A DNA stretch of 64,000 nt, taken from NCBI GenBank assembly GCA_934278925.1, contig CAKQWJ010000005.1:43289-107288 (forward strand), written 5' to 3'. A program made the translations under genes and the position numbers. Shown one piece after another: positions 1 to 8,994 of the stretch. Under the pieces are notes generated by a model. It searched no databases and was not told where the DNA came from. It was given only the letters and a program-made list of their open reading frames with translations. The DNA comes from an uncultured Clostridia bacterium (GTDB lineage Bacteria; Bacillota; Clostridia; Peptostreptococcales; Anaerovoracaceae). Position 1 is the stretch's first letter; each line of letters starts with the position of its first letter.

Positions 1-663
1 GTTCACCATGACGTACACGTTGCGGGCCACCCCGGCGATCTCCGTCAGGGAGCGGACGAACTTCGCCGTCATGCTGTCGAAGCCGTAGACCCACACCGTT
101 TTTCCCGCCAGCTCTCGGGATTTCCCGATGGCGTCCGTGTACAGGTCCACGTAGTCCTCCACGTCCTTGTACTTTCCCTGCACCAGAGATTCGTACTCCT
201 CCAGTATGCCGGAAAGCTCCCGGATTTTCTTCCTCAAGAGTTCATCGGTTTCCGGGTCCGCCAGGATTTCCTCCAGCTCTTCTCGGGTGCATTCCTGCTG
301 GCGGAAATCCGCGATGAAATCGTGGACCATGTCCACGAAGTTCCGCTTTCCGGCAGCAGTGCGAAAAATATCCAGCTGTTTCTCCCGATTGCGAATGATC
401 CGCGCCAGAAGCATGTACCGCTCGTACCGGTCCAGCATCCGCACGTTATCCGTGCCTTGCTCCTGCAGCATGCGCAGACCCAGCCGGTTCATGCTGAGAA
501 TCTCCACGTTCAGCAGGCAGGAGGTGTTCAGGTATTTTAAAGCCTGTTCCTCCGCCACCAGGGTGTACTGATTGGGCACGATCACCAGGGTCTCCCCTTC
601 GGTATGCTCGTAGATGAATTTTTCCTTGTCGACGTTCTCTCGGCCCTGATAGATCTTCAGCAT
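1..663 (-). CDS. addB: ATP-dependent helicase/nuclease subunit B (AddB/RexB), 5' part only
   Basis: The minus strand is open from an ATG at 663 to the left edge, giving the first 221 residues of a longer protein. It starts MLKIYQGRENVDKEKF and carries the N-terminal AddB signature VPNQYTLVAEEQALKYL (about residues 29-45), then VEILSMNRLGLRMLQE, as in the degenerate N-terminal helicase-like domain of AddB. AddAB resects double-strand breaks for recombination, the Gram-positive counterpart of RecBCD. A good ribosome binding site (TAGGAGAAGGAC) sits just before the ATG. The family is usually over 1000 residues, so most of the gene, including the nuclease and iron-sulfur region, lies outside the window. 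Identification is by motif recall, not alignment. Confidence 0.85.
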   Translation of the reverse strand, partial: MLKIYQGRENVDKEKFIYEHTEGETLVIVPNQYTLVAEEQALKYLNTSCLLNVEILSMNRLGLRMLQEQGTDNVRMLDRYERYMLLARIIRNREKQLDIFRTAAGKRNFVDMVHDFIADFRQQECTREELEEILADPETDELLRKKIRELSGILEEYESLVQGKYKDVEDYVDLYTDAIGKSRELAGKTVWVYGFDSMTAKFVRSLTEIAGVARNVYVMVN

Positions 664-701
664 GTCCTTCTCCTATATCCGTTTCTGCGCGTGCGCGTTC
701 T

Positions 702-1346
702 CTAGATCAGCTTCAGCACGTCCGCCGGTGTATCCACCCGGTACGTCGGCCGAAAGCCCAATTCTTTTAGCTCGTTCTCGTCGATATCGTGGCTCCAGCC
801 CACCAGAATGCTGTCCACGCCGGCGTTGTTGCAGCAGCCGATATCGAACTTCGTGTCCCCCAGCATGATGGCCTCCTCCGGTTTCGCGGAAAGCTCCTCC
901 AGGGCCATGCGCAACGGGGTGGGATCCGGCTTGTGCTTGTCCGTATCATCGCAGGTGATGAGGACGTCGAAGTAGTCGCGGATGCCCAGTTCCTTCATGT
1001 AGTCCAGCGTGGTAGCTTTGGTGCGGGAGGTCACCACCGATAATGTGTGTCCCCCTTCCACCATGCGGTCCATCATCTCCAGGGTTCCGTCGAAGAGTCC
1101 CACCATTCCGTCATAGTGGGCCTGCTGATAGTTCCGGTAGATCTGCACCGCTTCGTCCACGTTCGCCTGAGGGAAAAACTTCTTTACGGTGTACCGAATG
1201 GTCTCCCCAAAGGTGTGGTAAATATCTTCCACCCGGCCTTCTTTGCCGGTGTAATGGCGGAACACCTCCTGCCAGGAAGCCACGATGACCCGGTTGGAGT
1301 CAAAAATTGTTCCGTCGAAATCAAAAATAATATGCTTTTTCTTCAC
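702..1346 (-). CDS. HAD-superfamily hydrolase, phosphoglycolate phosphatase/PpaX-like
   Basis: This 214-residue protein has all four HAD motifs: FDFDGTIFDS near residue 8 (nucleophile Asp and general acid Asp), a Ser/Thr motif II in VVTSRTKATT, Lys in HKPDP (motif III) and GDTKFDI (motif IV). The cap is the small helical type of subfamily IA, as in Gph and PpaX. Likely role: dephosphorylation of a small phosphorylated metabolite such as phosphoglycolate, or pyrophosphate cleavage; the substrate cannot be read from sequence. The start is a GTG directly after the prfB stop codon (TAG then GTG), so translation is probably coupled. It sits between prfB and addB on the same strand. Confidence 0.8.
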   Translation of the reverse strand: MKKKHIIFDFDGTIFDSNRVIVASWQEVFRHYTGKEGRVEDIYHTFGETIRYTVKKFFPQANVDEAVQIYRNYQQAHYDGMVGLFDGTLEMMDRMVEGGHTLSVVTSRTKATTLDYMKELGIRDYFDVLITCDDTDKHKPDPTPLRMALEELSAKPEEAIMLGDTKFDIGCCNNAGVDSILVGWSHDIDENELKELGFRPTYRVDTPADVLKLI

Positions 1347-2463
1347 CTACAGATTCCTCTCTTTCGCATCCTGAGACAGTTTCGCACGCACAAAAAGATC
1401 CAGATCCCCGTCCATCACCGCGCCGATGTTTCCGGTTTCCGCGCCGGTACGGGTATCCTTCACCATGGTATAGGGCTGGAACACGTAGTTCCGAATCTGA
1501 GCGCCCCAGGAGGCCTGACTCATATCCCCTTTCAGTTCGTTCAGGTTCTCCTTGTGTTCCTCCTCCGCCAGCTTGGTGAGCTTGGAGGTGAGGATTTTCA
1601 GCGCCACTTCCTTGTTCCGCAGCTGAGACCGCTCGTTCTGACAGGTCACCACGATGTTCGTCGGCAAATGGGTGATTCGAATGGCGGAGTCCGTGGTGTT
1701 GACGTGCTGACCGCCGGCCCCGCTGGCCCGATAGGTATCGATCTTCAAATCCCCCGGATTGATGACCACATCCAGGTCGTCTCCCAGGTCCGGCACCACT
1801 TCCACGCCGGCAAAAGACGTCTGCCGCTTGCCCGCCGAGTTAAACGGCGAGATTCGAACCAGCCGGTGGACGCCGTTCTCGCTCTTCAGATATCCGTAGG
1901 CATTCTCCCCGGACACCATAATCGTGGCGCTCTTGATGCCCGCCACGGTATCGTTCTGAAGGTCCACCACTTCCGCCTTAAAGCCCTTCTTTTCGCAGTA
2001 CCGAAGGTACATCCGCTCCAGCATTTCCGCCCAGTCCATGGCGTCCACGCCGCCGGTGCCCGCATAGACGGAAAGGATGGCGTCGTTGGAATCGTAGCGG
2101 CCGCCCAGCAGCATGCGGAGCTTCAGCTCTTCCATGTCTTCCTGCAGCGCACTGAAATTCCGGCGAATCTCCTTCGCTTCCTCCTCGTCGTTCAGCTCTT
2201 CCGCCAGGTCGATCAGATCCGCCGTATCATCCAAGCCCTGCCGGATGCGTTCGTATCCCTCGATCTCATTTTCCAGGGATTTCTTTTTCTTCATAAGCTT
2301 CTGCGCCGCCGCCGGGTTGTCCCAGAAGCCCTCCTTGCTCATTTCTTTCTCATAGCCCTCCAGGGTGTTCTTCAGCGCCGGCAGGTCAAAGATACTCTCC
2401 GATTTCCAGCAGCTTTGCCTTCTCCTGAGGGATTGCGGATTTAATCTCTTCCAATAAAATCAT
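1347..2463 (-). CDS. prfB: Peptide chain release factor 2, read through a programmed +1 frameshift
   Basis: RF2 recognises UGA and UAA and triggers peptide release on the ribosome. The main frame carries the SPF tripeptide that reads the stop codon (RISPFNSAGKRQ) and the GGQ catalytic loop (ASGAGGQHVNTTDSA). Translation begins at ATG 2463, preceded by AGGAGG, runs 25 codons to an in-frame TGA at 2388-2386, and must slip +1 to continue with GAC. The complete product is join(2463..2389, 2387..1347), 371 residues, matching the usual RF2 length of about 365. Without the shift only a 25-residue peptide is made, so RF2 controls its own level. It lies downstream of secA, the same order as in Bacillus subtilis. 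Confidence 0.96.
2385..2400 (-). promoter_or_regulatory. Programmed +1 ribosomal frameshift site of prfB
   Basis: On the minus strand the sequence reads GGAGAGTATCTTTGAC. It matches the classic RF2 slip site: a Shine-Dalgarno-like GGAG, three bases, then CTT TGA C, where the CTT-decoding tRNA slips onto TTT when UGA is read slowly because RF2 is scarce. The reading frame downstream is exactly +1 to the upstream frame, so the gene needs this event. Confidence 0.95.
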
Positions 2464-2493
2464 GTTTCGTTCCTCCTGATCTTTCGTCTATCC

Positions 2494-2523
2494 AAAAGCA
2501 CCCGGATAAAGATTTTATCCGGG
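2494..2523 (-). terminator. Hairpin between secA and prfB
   Basis: A perfect 10-bp stem (CCCGGATAAA / TTTATCCGGG, loop of 3) lies directly after the secA stop on the minus strand and is followed by TGCTTTTGG. The short T run makes it a modest rho-independent terminator or attenuator that could lower prfB expression relative to secA. Confidence 0.6.
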
Positions 2524-2536
2524 CACCCTGTTATTC

Positions 2537-5275
2537 CTATGCGTTTCTTCCGCAGCAGTTCTTGTATTTCTTTCCGCTTCCGCAAGGGCAAGGATCGTTT
2601 CGTCCCACCTTCGGCGCTTTCCGATGTACCGTCTCCTGATGCTTCTCCTCTTCCGGAGCCGCATCCGGTCCGTTTGCGGGTTCCTCGTCCCGATATTCCG
2701 CCTTGGAAGATTCCTGGCTGAGAATTCGGCTGGTTCGCTCCGTGCGGGTGGTAACCGTTACGTTATAGCAATATTTTACCACTTCCTCCCGGATATCGGA
2801 AATCATTTCTTCAAACATGGAGAAACCTTCCGAAGCGTATGCCATTGCAGGGTCCTGCTGACCCAAACCCCGAAGTCCGATACCGGTCTTCAGCTGATCC
2901 ATGGCGTCGATGTGATCCATCCAGCGGTTATCTACCACTCGCAGCATGATCATCCGCTCCACTTCGCGCATCTGCTCGCTGCCGATCTCCGCTTCCTTCG
3001 CCTCGTATACCTTCTCAAAGGCCTGCTTCAGATCTTCCTTGAAGCTGTCCCCATCCAGGTTCAGCTTCTCTTCCTCCGTATATCCGGCAAACTCATCCCG
3101 GTATCTCGGAGTGATGTTGTCCAGCGCGTCGTAGATTCGGTCGAAGTCCCATTCCTCCGGATACTTGGATTCCATGGTCACCGGATCCACAATTCCGTCC
3201 ACCAGTTCGCCCATCATGCCCAGGATGTACTCCTTCAGGTCTACGCCGTCCAGAACCATCCGGCGCTGGCCGTAAATGATCTCTCTCTGCTTGTTCATTA
3301 CGTTGTCGTACTGGAGCACGTATTTACGGATGCCGAAGTTCTTGCCTTCCACCTTCTTCTGCGCGTTCTCGATGGACTTGGACAGCATGCCGGCTTCAAT
3401 GGCCTCATCGTCCTCCAGCCCCACGCGCTCTACCAGGCGCTGCATCTTCTCGCCGCCGAAGAGTCTCATCAGGTCGTCTTCCAAGGAAATAAAGAACTGG
3501 GATTCACCCGGGTCTCCCTGACGTCCCGCACGGCCTCGCAGCTGGTTATCGATACGACGGGATTCGTGACGTTCCGTACCGATGATGCACAGTCCGCCCA
3601 ATTCTTTTACCTGCTCCTGCTCCGGCTTTCTCTCCGCCTCGTACTCCTTGCACAGCTTCTTGTAGGTGTCTCTGGCTTCGTTCAGCTCCGGATCCTCCGA
3701 CTTGGTGATTCCGGTCATAAAAGCAAGCTGCTCCGGCGTATACTCCCGGCGCTTCATCTCTTTCCGCGCTTCGAACTCCGGATTTCCGCCCAGGATGATA
3801 TCCGTACCACGGCCCGCCATGTTGGTGGCGATGGTTACCGCGCCCAGGCGTCCCGCCTCAGCAACGATTTCCGCTTCTCGCTCGTGGTGCTTCGCGTTCA
3901 GCACGTTGTGCTTGATGCCTCTCTTCTTCAGCTGCTGGCTGATGAGCTCGGAAATCTCCACGGAAATGGTACCCACCAGTACCGGTTGTCCCTTTTCGTG
4001 AACTTCAGCTACTCGGTTCACGATGGCCGCATACTTTCCGGATTCGTGAGCGTATACCGCATCCTGCTTGTCCACACGGGCAATCGGCAGGTTGGTCGGA
4101 ATGACCACTACGTCCATGTTGTAGATATCCCGGAACTCGTCTTCCTCGGTCTTCGCCGTACCGGTCATTCCGGACAGCTTCTGATACATACGGAAGTAGT
4201 TCTGCAGGGTGATGGTGGCCAGGGTCTTGGACTCCGCCCGGATGTTCACCCCTTCTTTGGCTTCGATGGCCTGATGCAGGCCGTTGCTGAAGCGGCGGCC
4301 GTACATGAGACGACCGGTAAATTCGTCGACAATCAGAATCTCGCCGTCCTGCACGATGTAGTCCACATCCCGCTTCATCAGGTAGTTGGCGCGGAGCGCC
4401 TGATTCACATAGTGGTTCAGCTCCATGTTGTCCGGATCCGAGAAGTTCTGAATGTCAAAGTACTGCTCGCACTGCGCCACACCTTCATCCGTCAGGGAAA
4501 TCTGGTTGTCCTTCTCGTCAATCTTGTAATCCGTATCCTTCAGCAGCGTCTTCACAAAACTGTTGGCGGATACGTACATACCGCTGGAATCCACGCCCTG
4601 TCCGGAAATAATCAGCGGCGTTCTGGCTTCATCGATGAGGATGGAGTCCACCTCGTCCACGATGGCGAAGTTCAGCTCTCTCTGAATCAGCTCTTCCTCA
4701 TAGGTCACCATGTTGTCCCGCAGGTAGTCGAAACCGAACTCGTTGTTGGTTCCGTATGTGATGTCGCAGCGATATGCCGCCTTCCGGTCCTCGCCTTCAA
4801 TGGCGTGAGTCACGCATCCCACGGTGAGTCCCAGGAAGTTGTAGATCTTTCCCATCCATTCCGCGTCACGGCTTGCCAGGTAATCGTTGACGGTAACCAC
4901 GTGCACGCCCTTGCCGGTCAGCGCATTCAGGTATGCCGCCAGAGTTGCCACCAGGGTCTTACCTTCACCGGTCTTCATCTCGGCAATTCGTCCCTGATGA
5001 AGAACCACACCGCCGATGAGCTGTACCCGGAAGTGCTTCATGCCCACCGCACGCCATGCACCTTCCCGGCATACCGCAAAAGCTTCCGGCAGAAGGTCGT
5101 CCAATGTCTCCCCCTCGACCAAACGGTCTTTGAATTCTTGGGTTTTCCCCTTCAGCTCGTCATCCGTCAGCTTCTGCATATCCTCGTCGAAAGCCTCGAT
5201 GCGGTCGACAATCTTCTCCACCTTCCGGACTTCCTTCGCATTAAGATCTCCGAATATTTTTTCCAAAAATCCCAT
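2537..5275 (-). CDS. secA: Preprotein translocase ATPase SecA
   Basis: SecA is the motor that pushes unfolded preproteins through SecYEG. The 912-residue product has the Walker A motif [11 protein letters not shown] near residue 101, the DEVD Walker B in [14 protein letters not shown], the preprotein cross-linking domain, helicase motif VI in [11 protein letters not shown], and the zinc-binding SEC-C tail [18 protein letters not shown]. Length and domain order are typical. Start ATG 5275 has the site AAAGGAGAAG. It precedes prfB on the same strand, as in many Firmicutes. The large secreted proteins elsewhere in the window are plausible clients. Confidence 0.97.
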   Translation of the reverse strand: MGFLEKIFGDLNAKEVRKVEKIVDRIEAFDEDMQKLTDDELKGKTQEFKDRLVEGETLDDLLPEAFAVCREGAWRAVGMKHFRVQLIGGVVLHQGRIAEMKTGEGKTLVATLAAYLNALTGKGVHVVTVNDYLASRDAEWMGKIYNFLGLTVGCVTHAIEGEDRKAAYRCDITYGTNNEFGFDYLRDNMVTYEEELIQRELNFAIVDEVDSILIDEARTPLIISGQGVDSSGMYVSANSFVKTLLKDTDYKIDEKDNQISLTDEGVAQCEQYFDIQNFSDPDNMELNHYVNQALRANYLMKRDVDYIVQDGEILIVDEFTGRLMYGRRFSNGLHQAIEAKEGVNIRAESKTLATITLQNYFRMYQKLSGMTGTAKTEEDEFRDIYNMDVVVIPTNLPIARVDKQDAVYAHESGKYAAIVNRVAEVHEKGQPVLVGTISVEISELISQQLKKRGIKHNVLNAKHHEREAEIVAEAGRLGAVTIATNMAGRGTDIILGGNPEFEARKEMKRREYTPEQLAFMTGITKSEDPELNEARDTYKKLCKEYEAERKPEQEQVKELGGLCIIGTERHESRRIDNQLRGRAGRQGDPGESQFFISLEDDLMRLFGGEKMQRLVERVGLEDDEAIEAGMLSKSIENAQKKVEGKNFGIRKYVLQYDNVMNKQREIIYGQRRMVLDGVDLKEYILGMMGELVDGIVDPVTMESKYPEEWDFDRIYDALDNITPRYRDEFAGYTEEEKLNLDGDSFKEDLKQAFEKVYEAKEAEIGSEQMREVERMIMLRVVDNRWMDHIDAMDQLKTGIGLRGLGQQDPAMAYASEGFSMFEEMISDIREEVVKYCYNVTVTTRTERTSRILSQESSKAEYRDEEPANGPDAAPEEEKHQETVHRKAPKVGRNDPCPCGSGKKYKNCCGRNA

Positions 5276-5297
5276 TCAACTTCTCCTTTAATTAAAA

Positions 5298-6557
5298 CTA
5301 TTCATCTTCCTCCGGAATGTCCTCAATCCGGATCTGAACCATTAACGCCCTTCTTTCATCCGCCCGGGTTACCCGCACGTGAAAAATCTTATGTCTCGAC
5401 CGATAAGTGAAGGTGTCGCCCACCTTTGCCAGCCGGTCCAGCTCAATCATCACCCAGCCGTTGATGGTGGTGGCGTTGATATCGATGTCCTCGCCCACCA
5501 TCTCAAAGAACTTCTCCACGTTGGCGCCGCCGGCAACGGAGTAGGATCCGTCGTACAGCCGGGTCACCTCCCGCATCTCGATGGCATCGTGTTCGTCGTA
5601 AATCTTTCCCACCAGCTCCTCGATGATGTCTTCCATGGTAACCAGCCCGGTGGTTCCGCCGTACTCATCCACGATGATGGCAATGTGAGTCTTCTTGGTC
5701 TGCATCTTCTTCAGCAGCACCGCCGCTTTAATGGATTCCGCCACATAGGCCACCGGCTTGATGTACTGCTCCAGCTCCCGGTTCTCGCCCACCACGTAGT
5801 TGTGGAAGTCCTTCTGATTGATGATTCCGATAATGTTATCCAGGTCGTCCTCGTACACCGGAAGTCGGGAAAGCCCGCTCTCCTTAAAGGTCCGGCCGAT
5901 TTCCTCCACGGAGGTTCCCAGCTCCACCGCCACGATGTCCACTCGCGGGGTAATCACATCGATGGCCTCCAGGTCGTCGAACTCGATGGCGTTGGTAATC
6001 AGCTCCTGCTGCTCCTTGCCGATGCTTCCGCCAATCTGGGCCTCCTCCACGATGGTGATCAGCTCATCCTCGGTGTAGGATCCGTTCTCCTGAGTTCCGA
6101 AAATCTTCCCCAGCAGCTTCTTCCACAAGGAAAAGAACACGTTCAGCGGCGTGAACAGCCACATCAGTCCCCGCATAATCGGTGCCGCAAAAAGCGCGAA
6201 CCCTTCCGGGTGTTCTTTTGCAATATTCTTCGGAGAGATTTCCCCAAAAATAAGCACCGCCACGGTCATCACCACCGTCGACACGGTCGGTCCCAAAGAG
6301 CCGCCCAGCAGCGCAACGAACATCACCGTCGCAATGGCGGTCATGCCGATATTGGCAATATTGTTTCCAATGAGAATCGTGGAAAGCAGCTTGTCGTACC
6401 GGTCCTCCAGCTTCAACACCAGCTTCGCGTTCTTCACGTCATCATTGGCCATGTTCTTCATCTTAATGCGATTGAGGGATGTAAACGCCGTCTCCGTTGC
6501 AGAAAAGAAAGCGGATAACAATAACAGACATAAAATACTGAAAATATAGGCTGTCAA
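5298..6557 (-). CDS. CNNM/CorC-family membrane protein with CBS pair (HlyC/CorC type)
   Basis: The 419-residue protein begins with a DUF21 membrane domain (about four hydrophobic segments in residues 1-135; the first contains the family signature LLLSAFFSATETAFTSL), followed by a tandem CBS pair (about 200-320, with RLPVYEDDLDNIIGI and DEYGGTTGLVTMEDIIEEL) and a C-terminal CorC_HlyC domain (about 335-415). Family members are implicated in Mg2+ or Co2+ efflux or homeostasis; the old haemolysin name is not well supported. A TATAAT box on the minus strand at 6609-6604, about 45 bases upstream, suggests its own promoter. Transport activity is inferred from family only. Confidence 0.85.
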   Translation of the reverse strand: MTAYIFSILCLLLLSAFFSATETAFTSLNRIKMKNMANDDVKNAKLVLKLEDRYDKLLSTILIGNNIANIGMTAIATVMFVALLGGSLGPTVSTVVMTVAVLIFGEISPKNIAKEHPEGFALFAAPIMRGLMWLFTPLNVFFSLWKKLLGKIFGTQENGSYTEDELITIVEEAQIGGSIGKEQQELITNAIEFDDLEAIDVITPRVDIVAVELGTSVEEIGRTFKESGLSRLPVYEDDLDNIIGIINQKDFHNYVVGENRELEQYIKPVAYVAESIKAAVLLKKMQTKKTHIAIIVDEYGGTTGLVTMEDIIEELVGKIYDEHDAIEMREVTRLYDGSYSVAGGANVEKFFEMVGEDIDINATTINGWVMIELDRLAKVGDTFTYRSRHKIFHVRVTRADERRALMVQIRIEDIPEEDE

Positions 6558-6721
6558 ATATTTCCTCCTGTCCCTAATTACAAATATGCCTACGCATCCT
6601 TGGATTATACTATATTATTGTGGTGAATAAAAGAATTTCAACTATCGGGACTGAGTTTTTGGAAGGTTTTTTCAATAGATGGGGTGGGAAGTATAGATTG
6701 GATTGATAGGAATGAATCATT

Positions 6722-7405
6722 TCACGTTAATCCTATTCGCAAAATGTAGCCAACGCCTCTTTTGGTCAATATTTCAAGGTTAGAATCAATACGATTTAAC
6801 TTTTTTCTGAGTGCGGAAACGTGAACGTCAACGGTGCGATTGGAATTGCAAAATCCATAGGTATCGATCTGTGCATACAAAACTTCTCTGCGAACAACGG
6901 CGCCTATGTGCTCTATCAAGTTTTGAAGAATTACTGCTTCATTTTGGGTAAGCTCAACGGAACCGACTGCCGTTTGCAGCTGATATTTTCTTCTGTTAAA
7001 TGTCATATTTCCAACAGAAATAACGTTTCCATTTGGAGCCGCACAAAAACACGCTCCCACAGCTTCCAGCAAATCATTGGGCATAAACGGAATCGTAAGA
7101 TATTTGACAACATTCATGTTGAGTTGATTGCACACATTCACGTCCTCGTTATTTTTCAATATCAAAACTACGCTGCGAAGCATATCAGCATCGCTGATAT
7201 GCTTCGCAATTTTCAATTTCACATTTTCCAAACTATCTAAATCACACAAAATCAAATCAATGCCCTTAATCTGCAGCAATCTTATCGCAGATGCAGCATC
7301 GCTTGCAACCGTTACTTCATATCCGTAATTAATAAGAAAACTCTTTATGGCTGTTGCGATGACCGCATCAAATTCAATCAAAAGAACCGAATTGCTTGAT
7401 TTCAT
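6722..7405 (-). CDS. OmpR/PhoB-type response regulator with degenerate receiver
   Basis: The 227-residue protein has an N-terminal CheY-like receiver (1-115) and a C-terminal winged helix (about 130-227; ELTQNEAVILQNLIEH, TVDVHVSALRKKLNRI and the terminal KRGVGYILR are typical of Trans_reg_C). In the receiver Asp55 (LCDLD) is in the phospho-acceptor position, with Glu11/Asp13 as acidic pair, but the conserved Thr/Ser of beta-4 is replaced (VLILKN) and the invariant Lys before Pro-Phe is Ile105 (TIPF). Such receivers are often phosphorylation-independent. No histidine kinase is adjacent. It ends a three-gene minus-strand cluster after an amidase and a small membrane protein. The region is AT-rich compared with its flanks. 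Confidence 0.8.
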   Translation of the reverse strand: MKSSNSVLLIEFDAVIATAIKSFLINYGYEVTVASDAASAIRLLQIKGIDLILCDLDSLENVKLKIAKHISDADMLRSVVLILKNNEDVNVCNQLNMNVVKYLTIPFMPNDLLEAVGACFCAAPNGNVISVGNMTFNRRKYQLQTAVGSVELTQNEAVILQNLIEHIGAVVRREVLYAQIDTYGFCNSNRTVDVHVSALRKKLNRIDSNLEILTKRGVGYILRIGLT

Positions 7406-7414
7406 ATCTCGAAC

Positions 7415-7792
7415 TTAATTCTCCCTTTTTCTTGCCATTTGAACAATTGAAAATGCACACGCTGCCACTGCTATTGCGATGACCGCACCACCCCATAGAG
7501 TTAATCCGGTTGCGATATCCGTCACCGAATATGCATTTCCATCAAATTCTTTTCCTTGAGTATACACATATAAGAACACTGCTGGAATGAATAATAAATT
7601 CCCAACCAGAAATACCAGTCTGTTTCGCAATAAAATGCATCCCGCAATTACTACGACCAATGCTAAAAATACAAACGGGTTAAGCAAAAAGTGGGTCCCG
7701 CGGATTCCGTCAACCCCGGATTGATTCGTGTACCACACGAAAGGAGAGAGTACTACTACAAGCAACGGAAACACAAACGTCTTATCTTTCAT
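7415..7792 (-). CDS. Small integral membrane protein, unknown function
   Basis: I do not recognise this 125-residue protein. It has about four hydrophobic segments (residues 7-20, 39-53, 60-78 and 96-117) and a basic end (ARKREN), so an inner-membrane protein with a cytoplasmic C-terminus is likely. It lies 9 bases downstream of the secreted amidase and 9 bases upstream of the response regulator, with a clear GGAGG before its ATG, which suggests one transcript. Its layout resembles the duplicated membrane proteins at 45615-46076 and 48452-48922, but I see no convincing sequence similarity. Immunity or accessory functions would be speculation. Confidence 0.6.
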   Translation of the reverse strand: MKDKTFVFPLLVVVLSPFVWYTNQSGVDGIRGTHFLLNPFVFLALVVVIAGCILLRNRLVFLVGNLLFIPAVFLYVYTQGKEFDGNAYSVTDIATGLTLWGGAVIAIAVAACAFSIVQMARKREN

Positions 7793-7801
7793 AGAAACCT
7801 C

Positions 7802-8764
7802 CTATTTGATTCTTATGATTCGGAATGTATTAGTAGCTGCAATCTTTGATATAGACGCATCCACCGCGCTATTTGATCTAGCAGAATATTTCCAATCACC
7901 TTTCTTTCCACCTGTTATTATTATAGTATGATAGTATGCTATTTTTCCACTAGAATTCTTTTTTGCTAATTGAACAACATCACCTAATTTTGCTTTATCT
8001 TGCAATGTTGCCCGGTTTTTGCATGATATTATGTTCGCGCCCTTACTCTTCCAGTATGTATAAAAATCACTTACTCTCATAAATGCCGTGCTTTGCTTAT
8101 AACGATGATACGGGTTTGATGACGTGTAATGGTAGGAATACCAATATTTTGTAGTCCCATATTTGTCTGGTTTTGTCTTATATGATGGAGCATATGTGAA
8201 TGATTTCCCTCCAGCCTTAATGCACTGAGAGACAAAATTAGTGCAGTCTGAGCCATATGCAGGATATGCAGGCGTATTTGGATTACGCGCATGTTTCTTT
8301 GCATACGAAATTGCTTTTGAGGACGAAAAACTCTGGTTTGTTGCAAGAGTATCTGATAGGTTATCTGATTCCGCTTTCTCCCGATCATCAATCAAGGCAT
8401 ATGTCGACCAGATTTCTTTTCCTTCAATCTTGTTTCGTGCTTTTTTATTAGCATAAGAATCCGGATTGATTACATATAGTGATGCATACGCCATCATTTC
8501 CTGATAATTGTCTTGATTAAATAAGTCTATATCTTTATCAAAGACCAACTGATCTGATAAGAAATCAATATATTCCTTACTATCGATTTTAATTTCAGGG
8601 TAATTGTTCTGAATGTATGAGTTCAAACAATTTCTTGCTTCTAAAACACTAGTTTTCTCACCAGAATCATCTTCCGCAAAAACCCCCACTGTTAACATAC
8701 ATAGAGTAACAACTAGTAAACATAGAACATTACAAATAGATACTTTTTTAACGGTTGAATTCAT
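7802..8764 (-). CDS. Secreted Cys-type amidase-domain protein (Amidase_6)
   Basis: The 320-residue product starts with a Sec signal peptide (residues 1-30: basic start, hydrophobic core, AXA-like end before EDDSGEK). The C-terminal half (about 148-310) is a putative amidase domain: AISYAKKHARNPNTPAY, then SDCTNFVSQCIKAGG with candidate catalytic Cys174, and a His in YYHTIII. This family is thought to cleave amide bonds in cell-wall peptides or related substrates. The start chosen is ATG 8764 because AAAGAGGAGG lies immediately upstream; an in-frame ATG at 8785 would put that site inside the coding region. It is first in a probable operon with a membrane protein and an OmpR-type regulator. Confidence 0.75.
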   Translation of the reverse strand: MNSTVKKVSICNVLCLLVVTLCMLTVGVFAEDDSGEKTSVLEARNCLNSYIQNNYPEIKIDSKEYIDFLSDQLVFDKDIDLFNQDNYQEMMAYASLYVINPDSYANKKARNKIEGKEIWSTYALIDDREKAESDNLSDTLATNQSFSSSKAISYAKKHARNPNTPAYPAYGSDCTNFVSQCIKAGGKSFTYAPSYKTKPDKYGTTKYWYSYHYTSSNPYHRYKQSTAFMRVSDFYTYWKSKGANIISCKNRATLQDKAKLGDVVQLAKKNSSGKIAYYHTIIITGGKKGDWKYSARSNSAVDASISKIAATNTFRIIRIK

Positions 8765-8823
8765 ACGAACCTCCTCTTTTAACACTGCAAATAACCCCCG
8801 TTGTTTTTATTTTAAACAGCTTA

Positions 8824-8840
8824 TGTTAAATTAGTGTTAA
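8824..8840 (-). promoter_or_regulatory. Candidate OmpR/PhoP-type operator (two TTAACA direct repeats)
   Basis: On the minus strand two perfect TTAACA hexamers are separated by five bases (TTAACACTAATTTAACA), an 11-bp period, with a weaker TCAACA 10 bp further upstream. This is the spacing and sequence style of PhoP/OmpR-class boxes in Firmicutes. It lies about 60-75 bases upstream of the amidase start, and the same cluster encodes a winged-helix regulator of that class. Binding is inferred. Confidence 0.4.
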
Positions 8841-8871
8841 GATGTGTTGAAAATATTTAAACACATCTTAA
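8837..8871. repeat. Perfect 12-bp inverted repeat upstream of the amidase gene
   Basis: TTAAGATGTGTT and AACACATCTTAA flank an 11-base AT-rich spacer. It overlaps the direct repeats described at 8824-8840. It could be an operator or a hairpin; no T run follows on either strand, so it does not look like a terminator. Confidence 0.6.
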
Positions 8872-8994
8872 AATTAGTTTATTAAATTTATACACGTCTG
8901 CAATTCCAAGTACATGGGACCGTCCATGCATCTGTAGGATCCACAAGAGGAAAACATTTTTCTCAGATTCAGCCAGAGGGAAGGTAATCGTGTG

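Noticed and set aside
2624..5410. Very long plus-strand open frame opposite secA
   Set aside because: Antisense shadow of a highly conserved gene in GC-biased codon use; no ribosome site and His/Leu/Val-rich composition.
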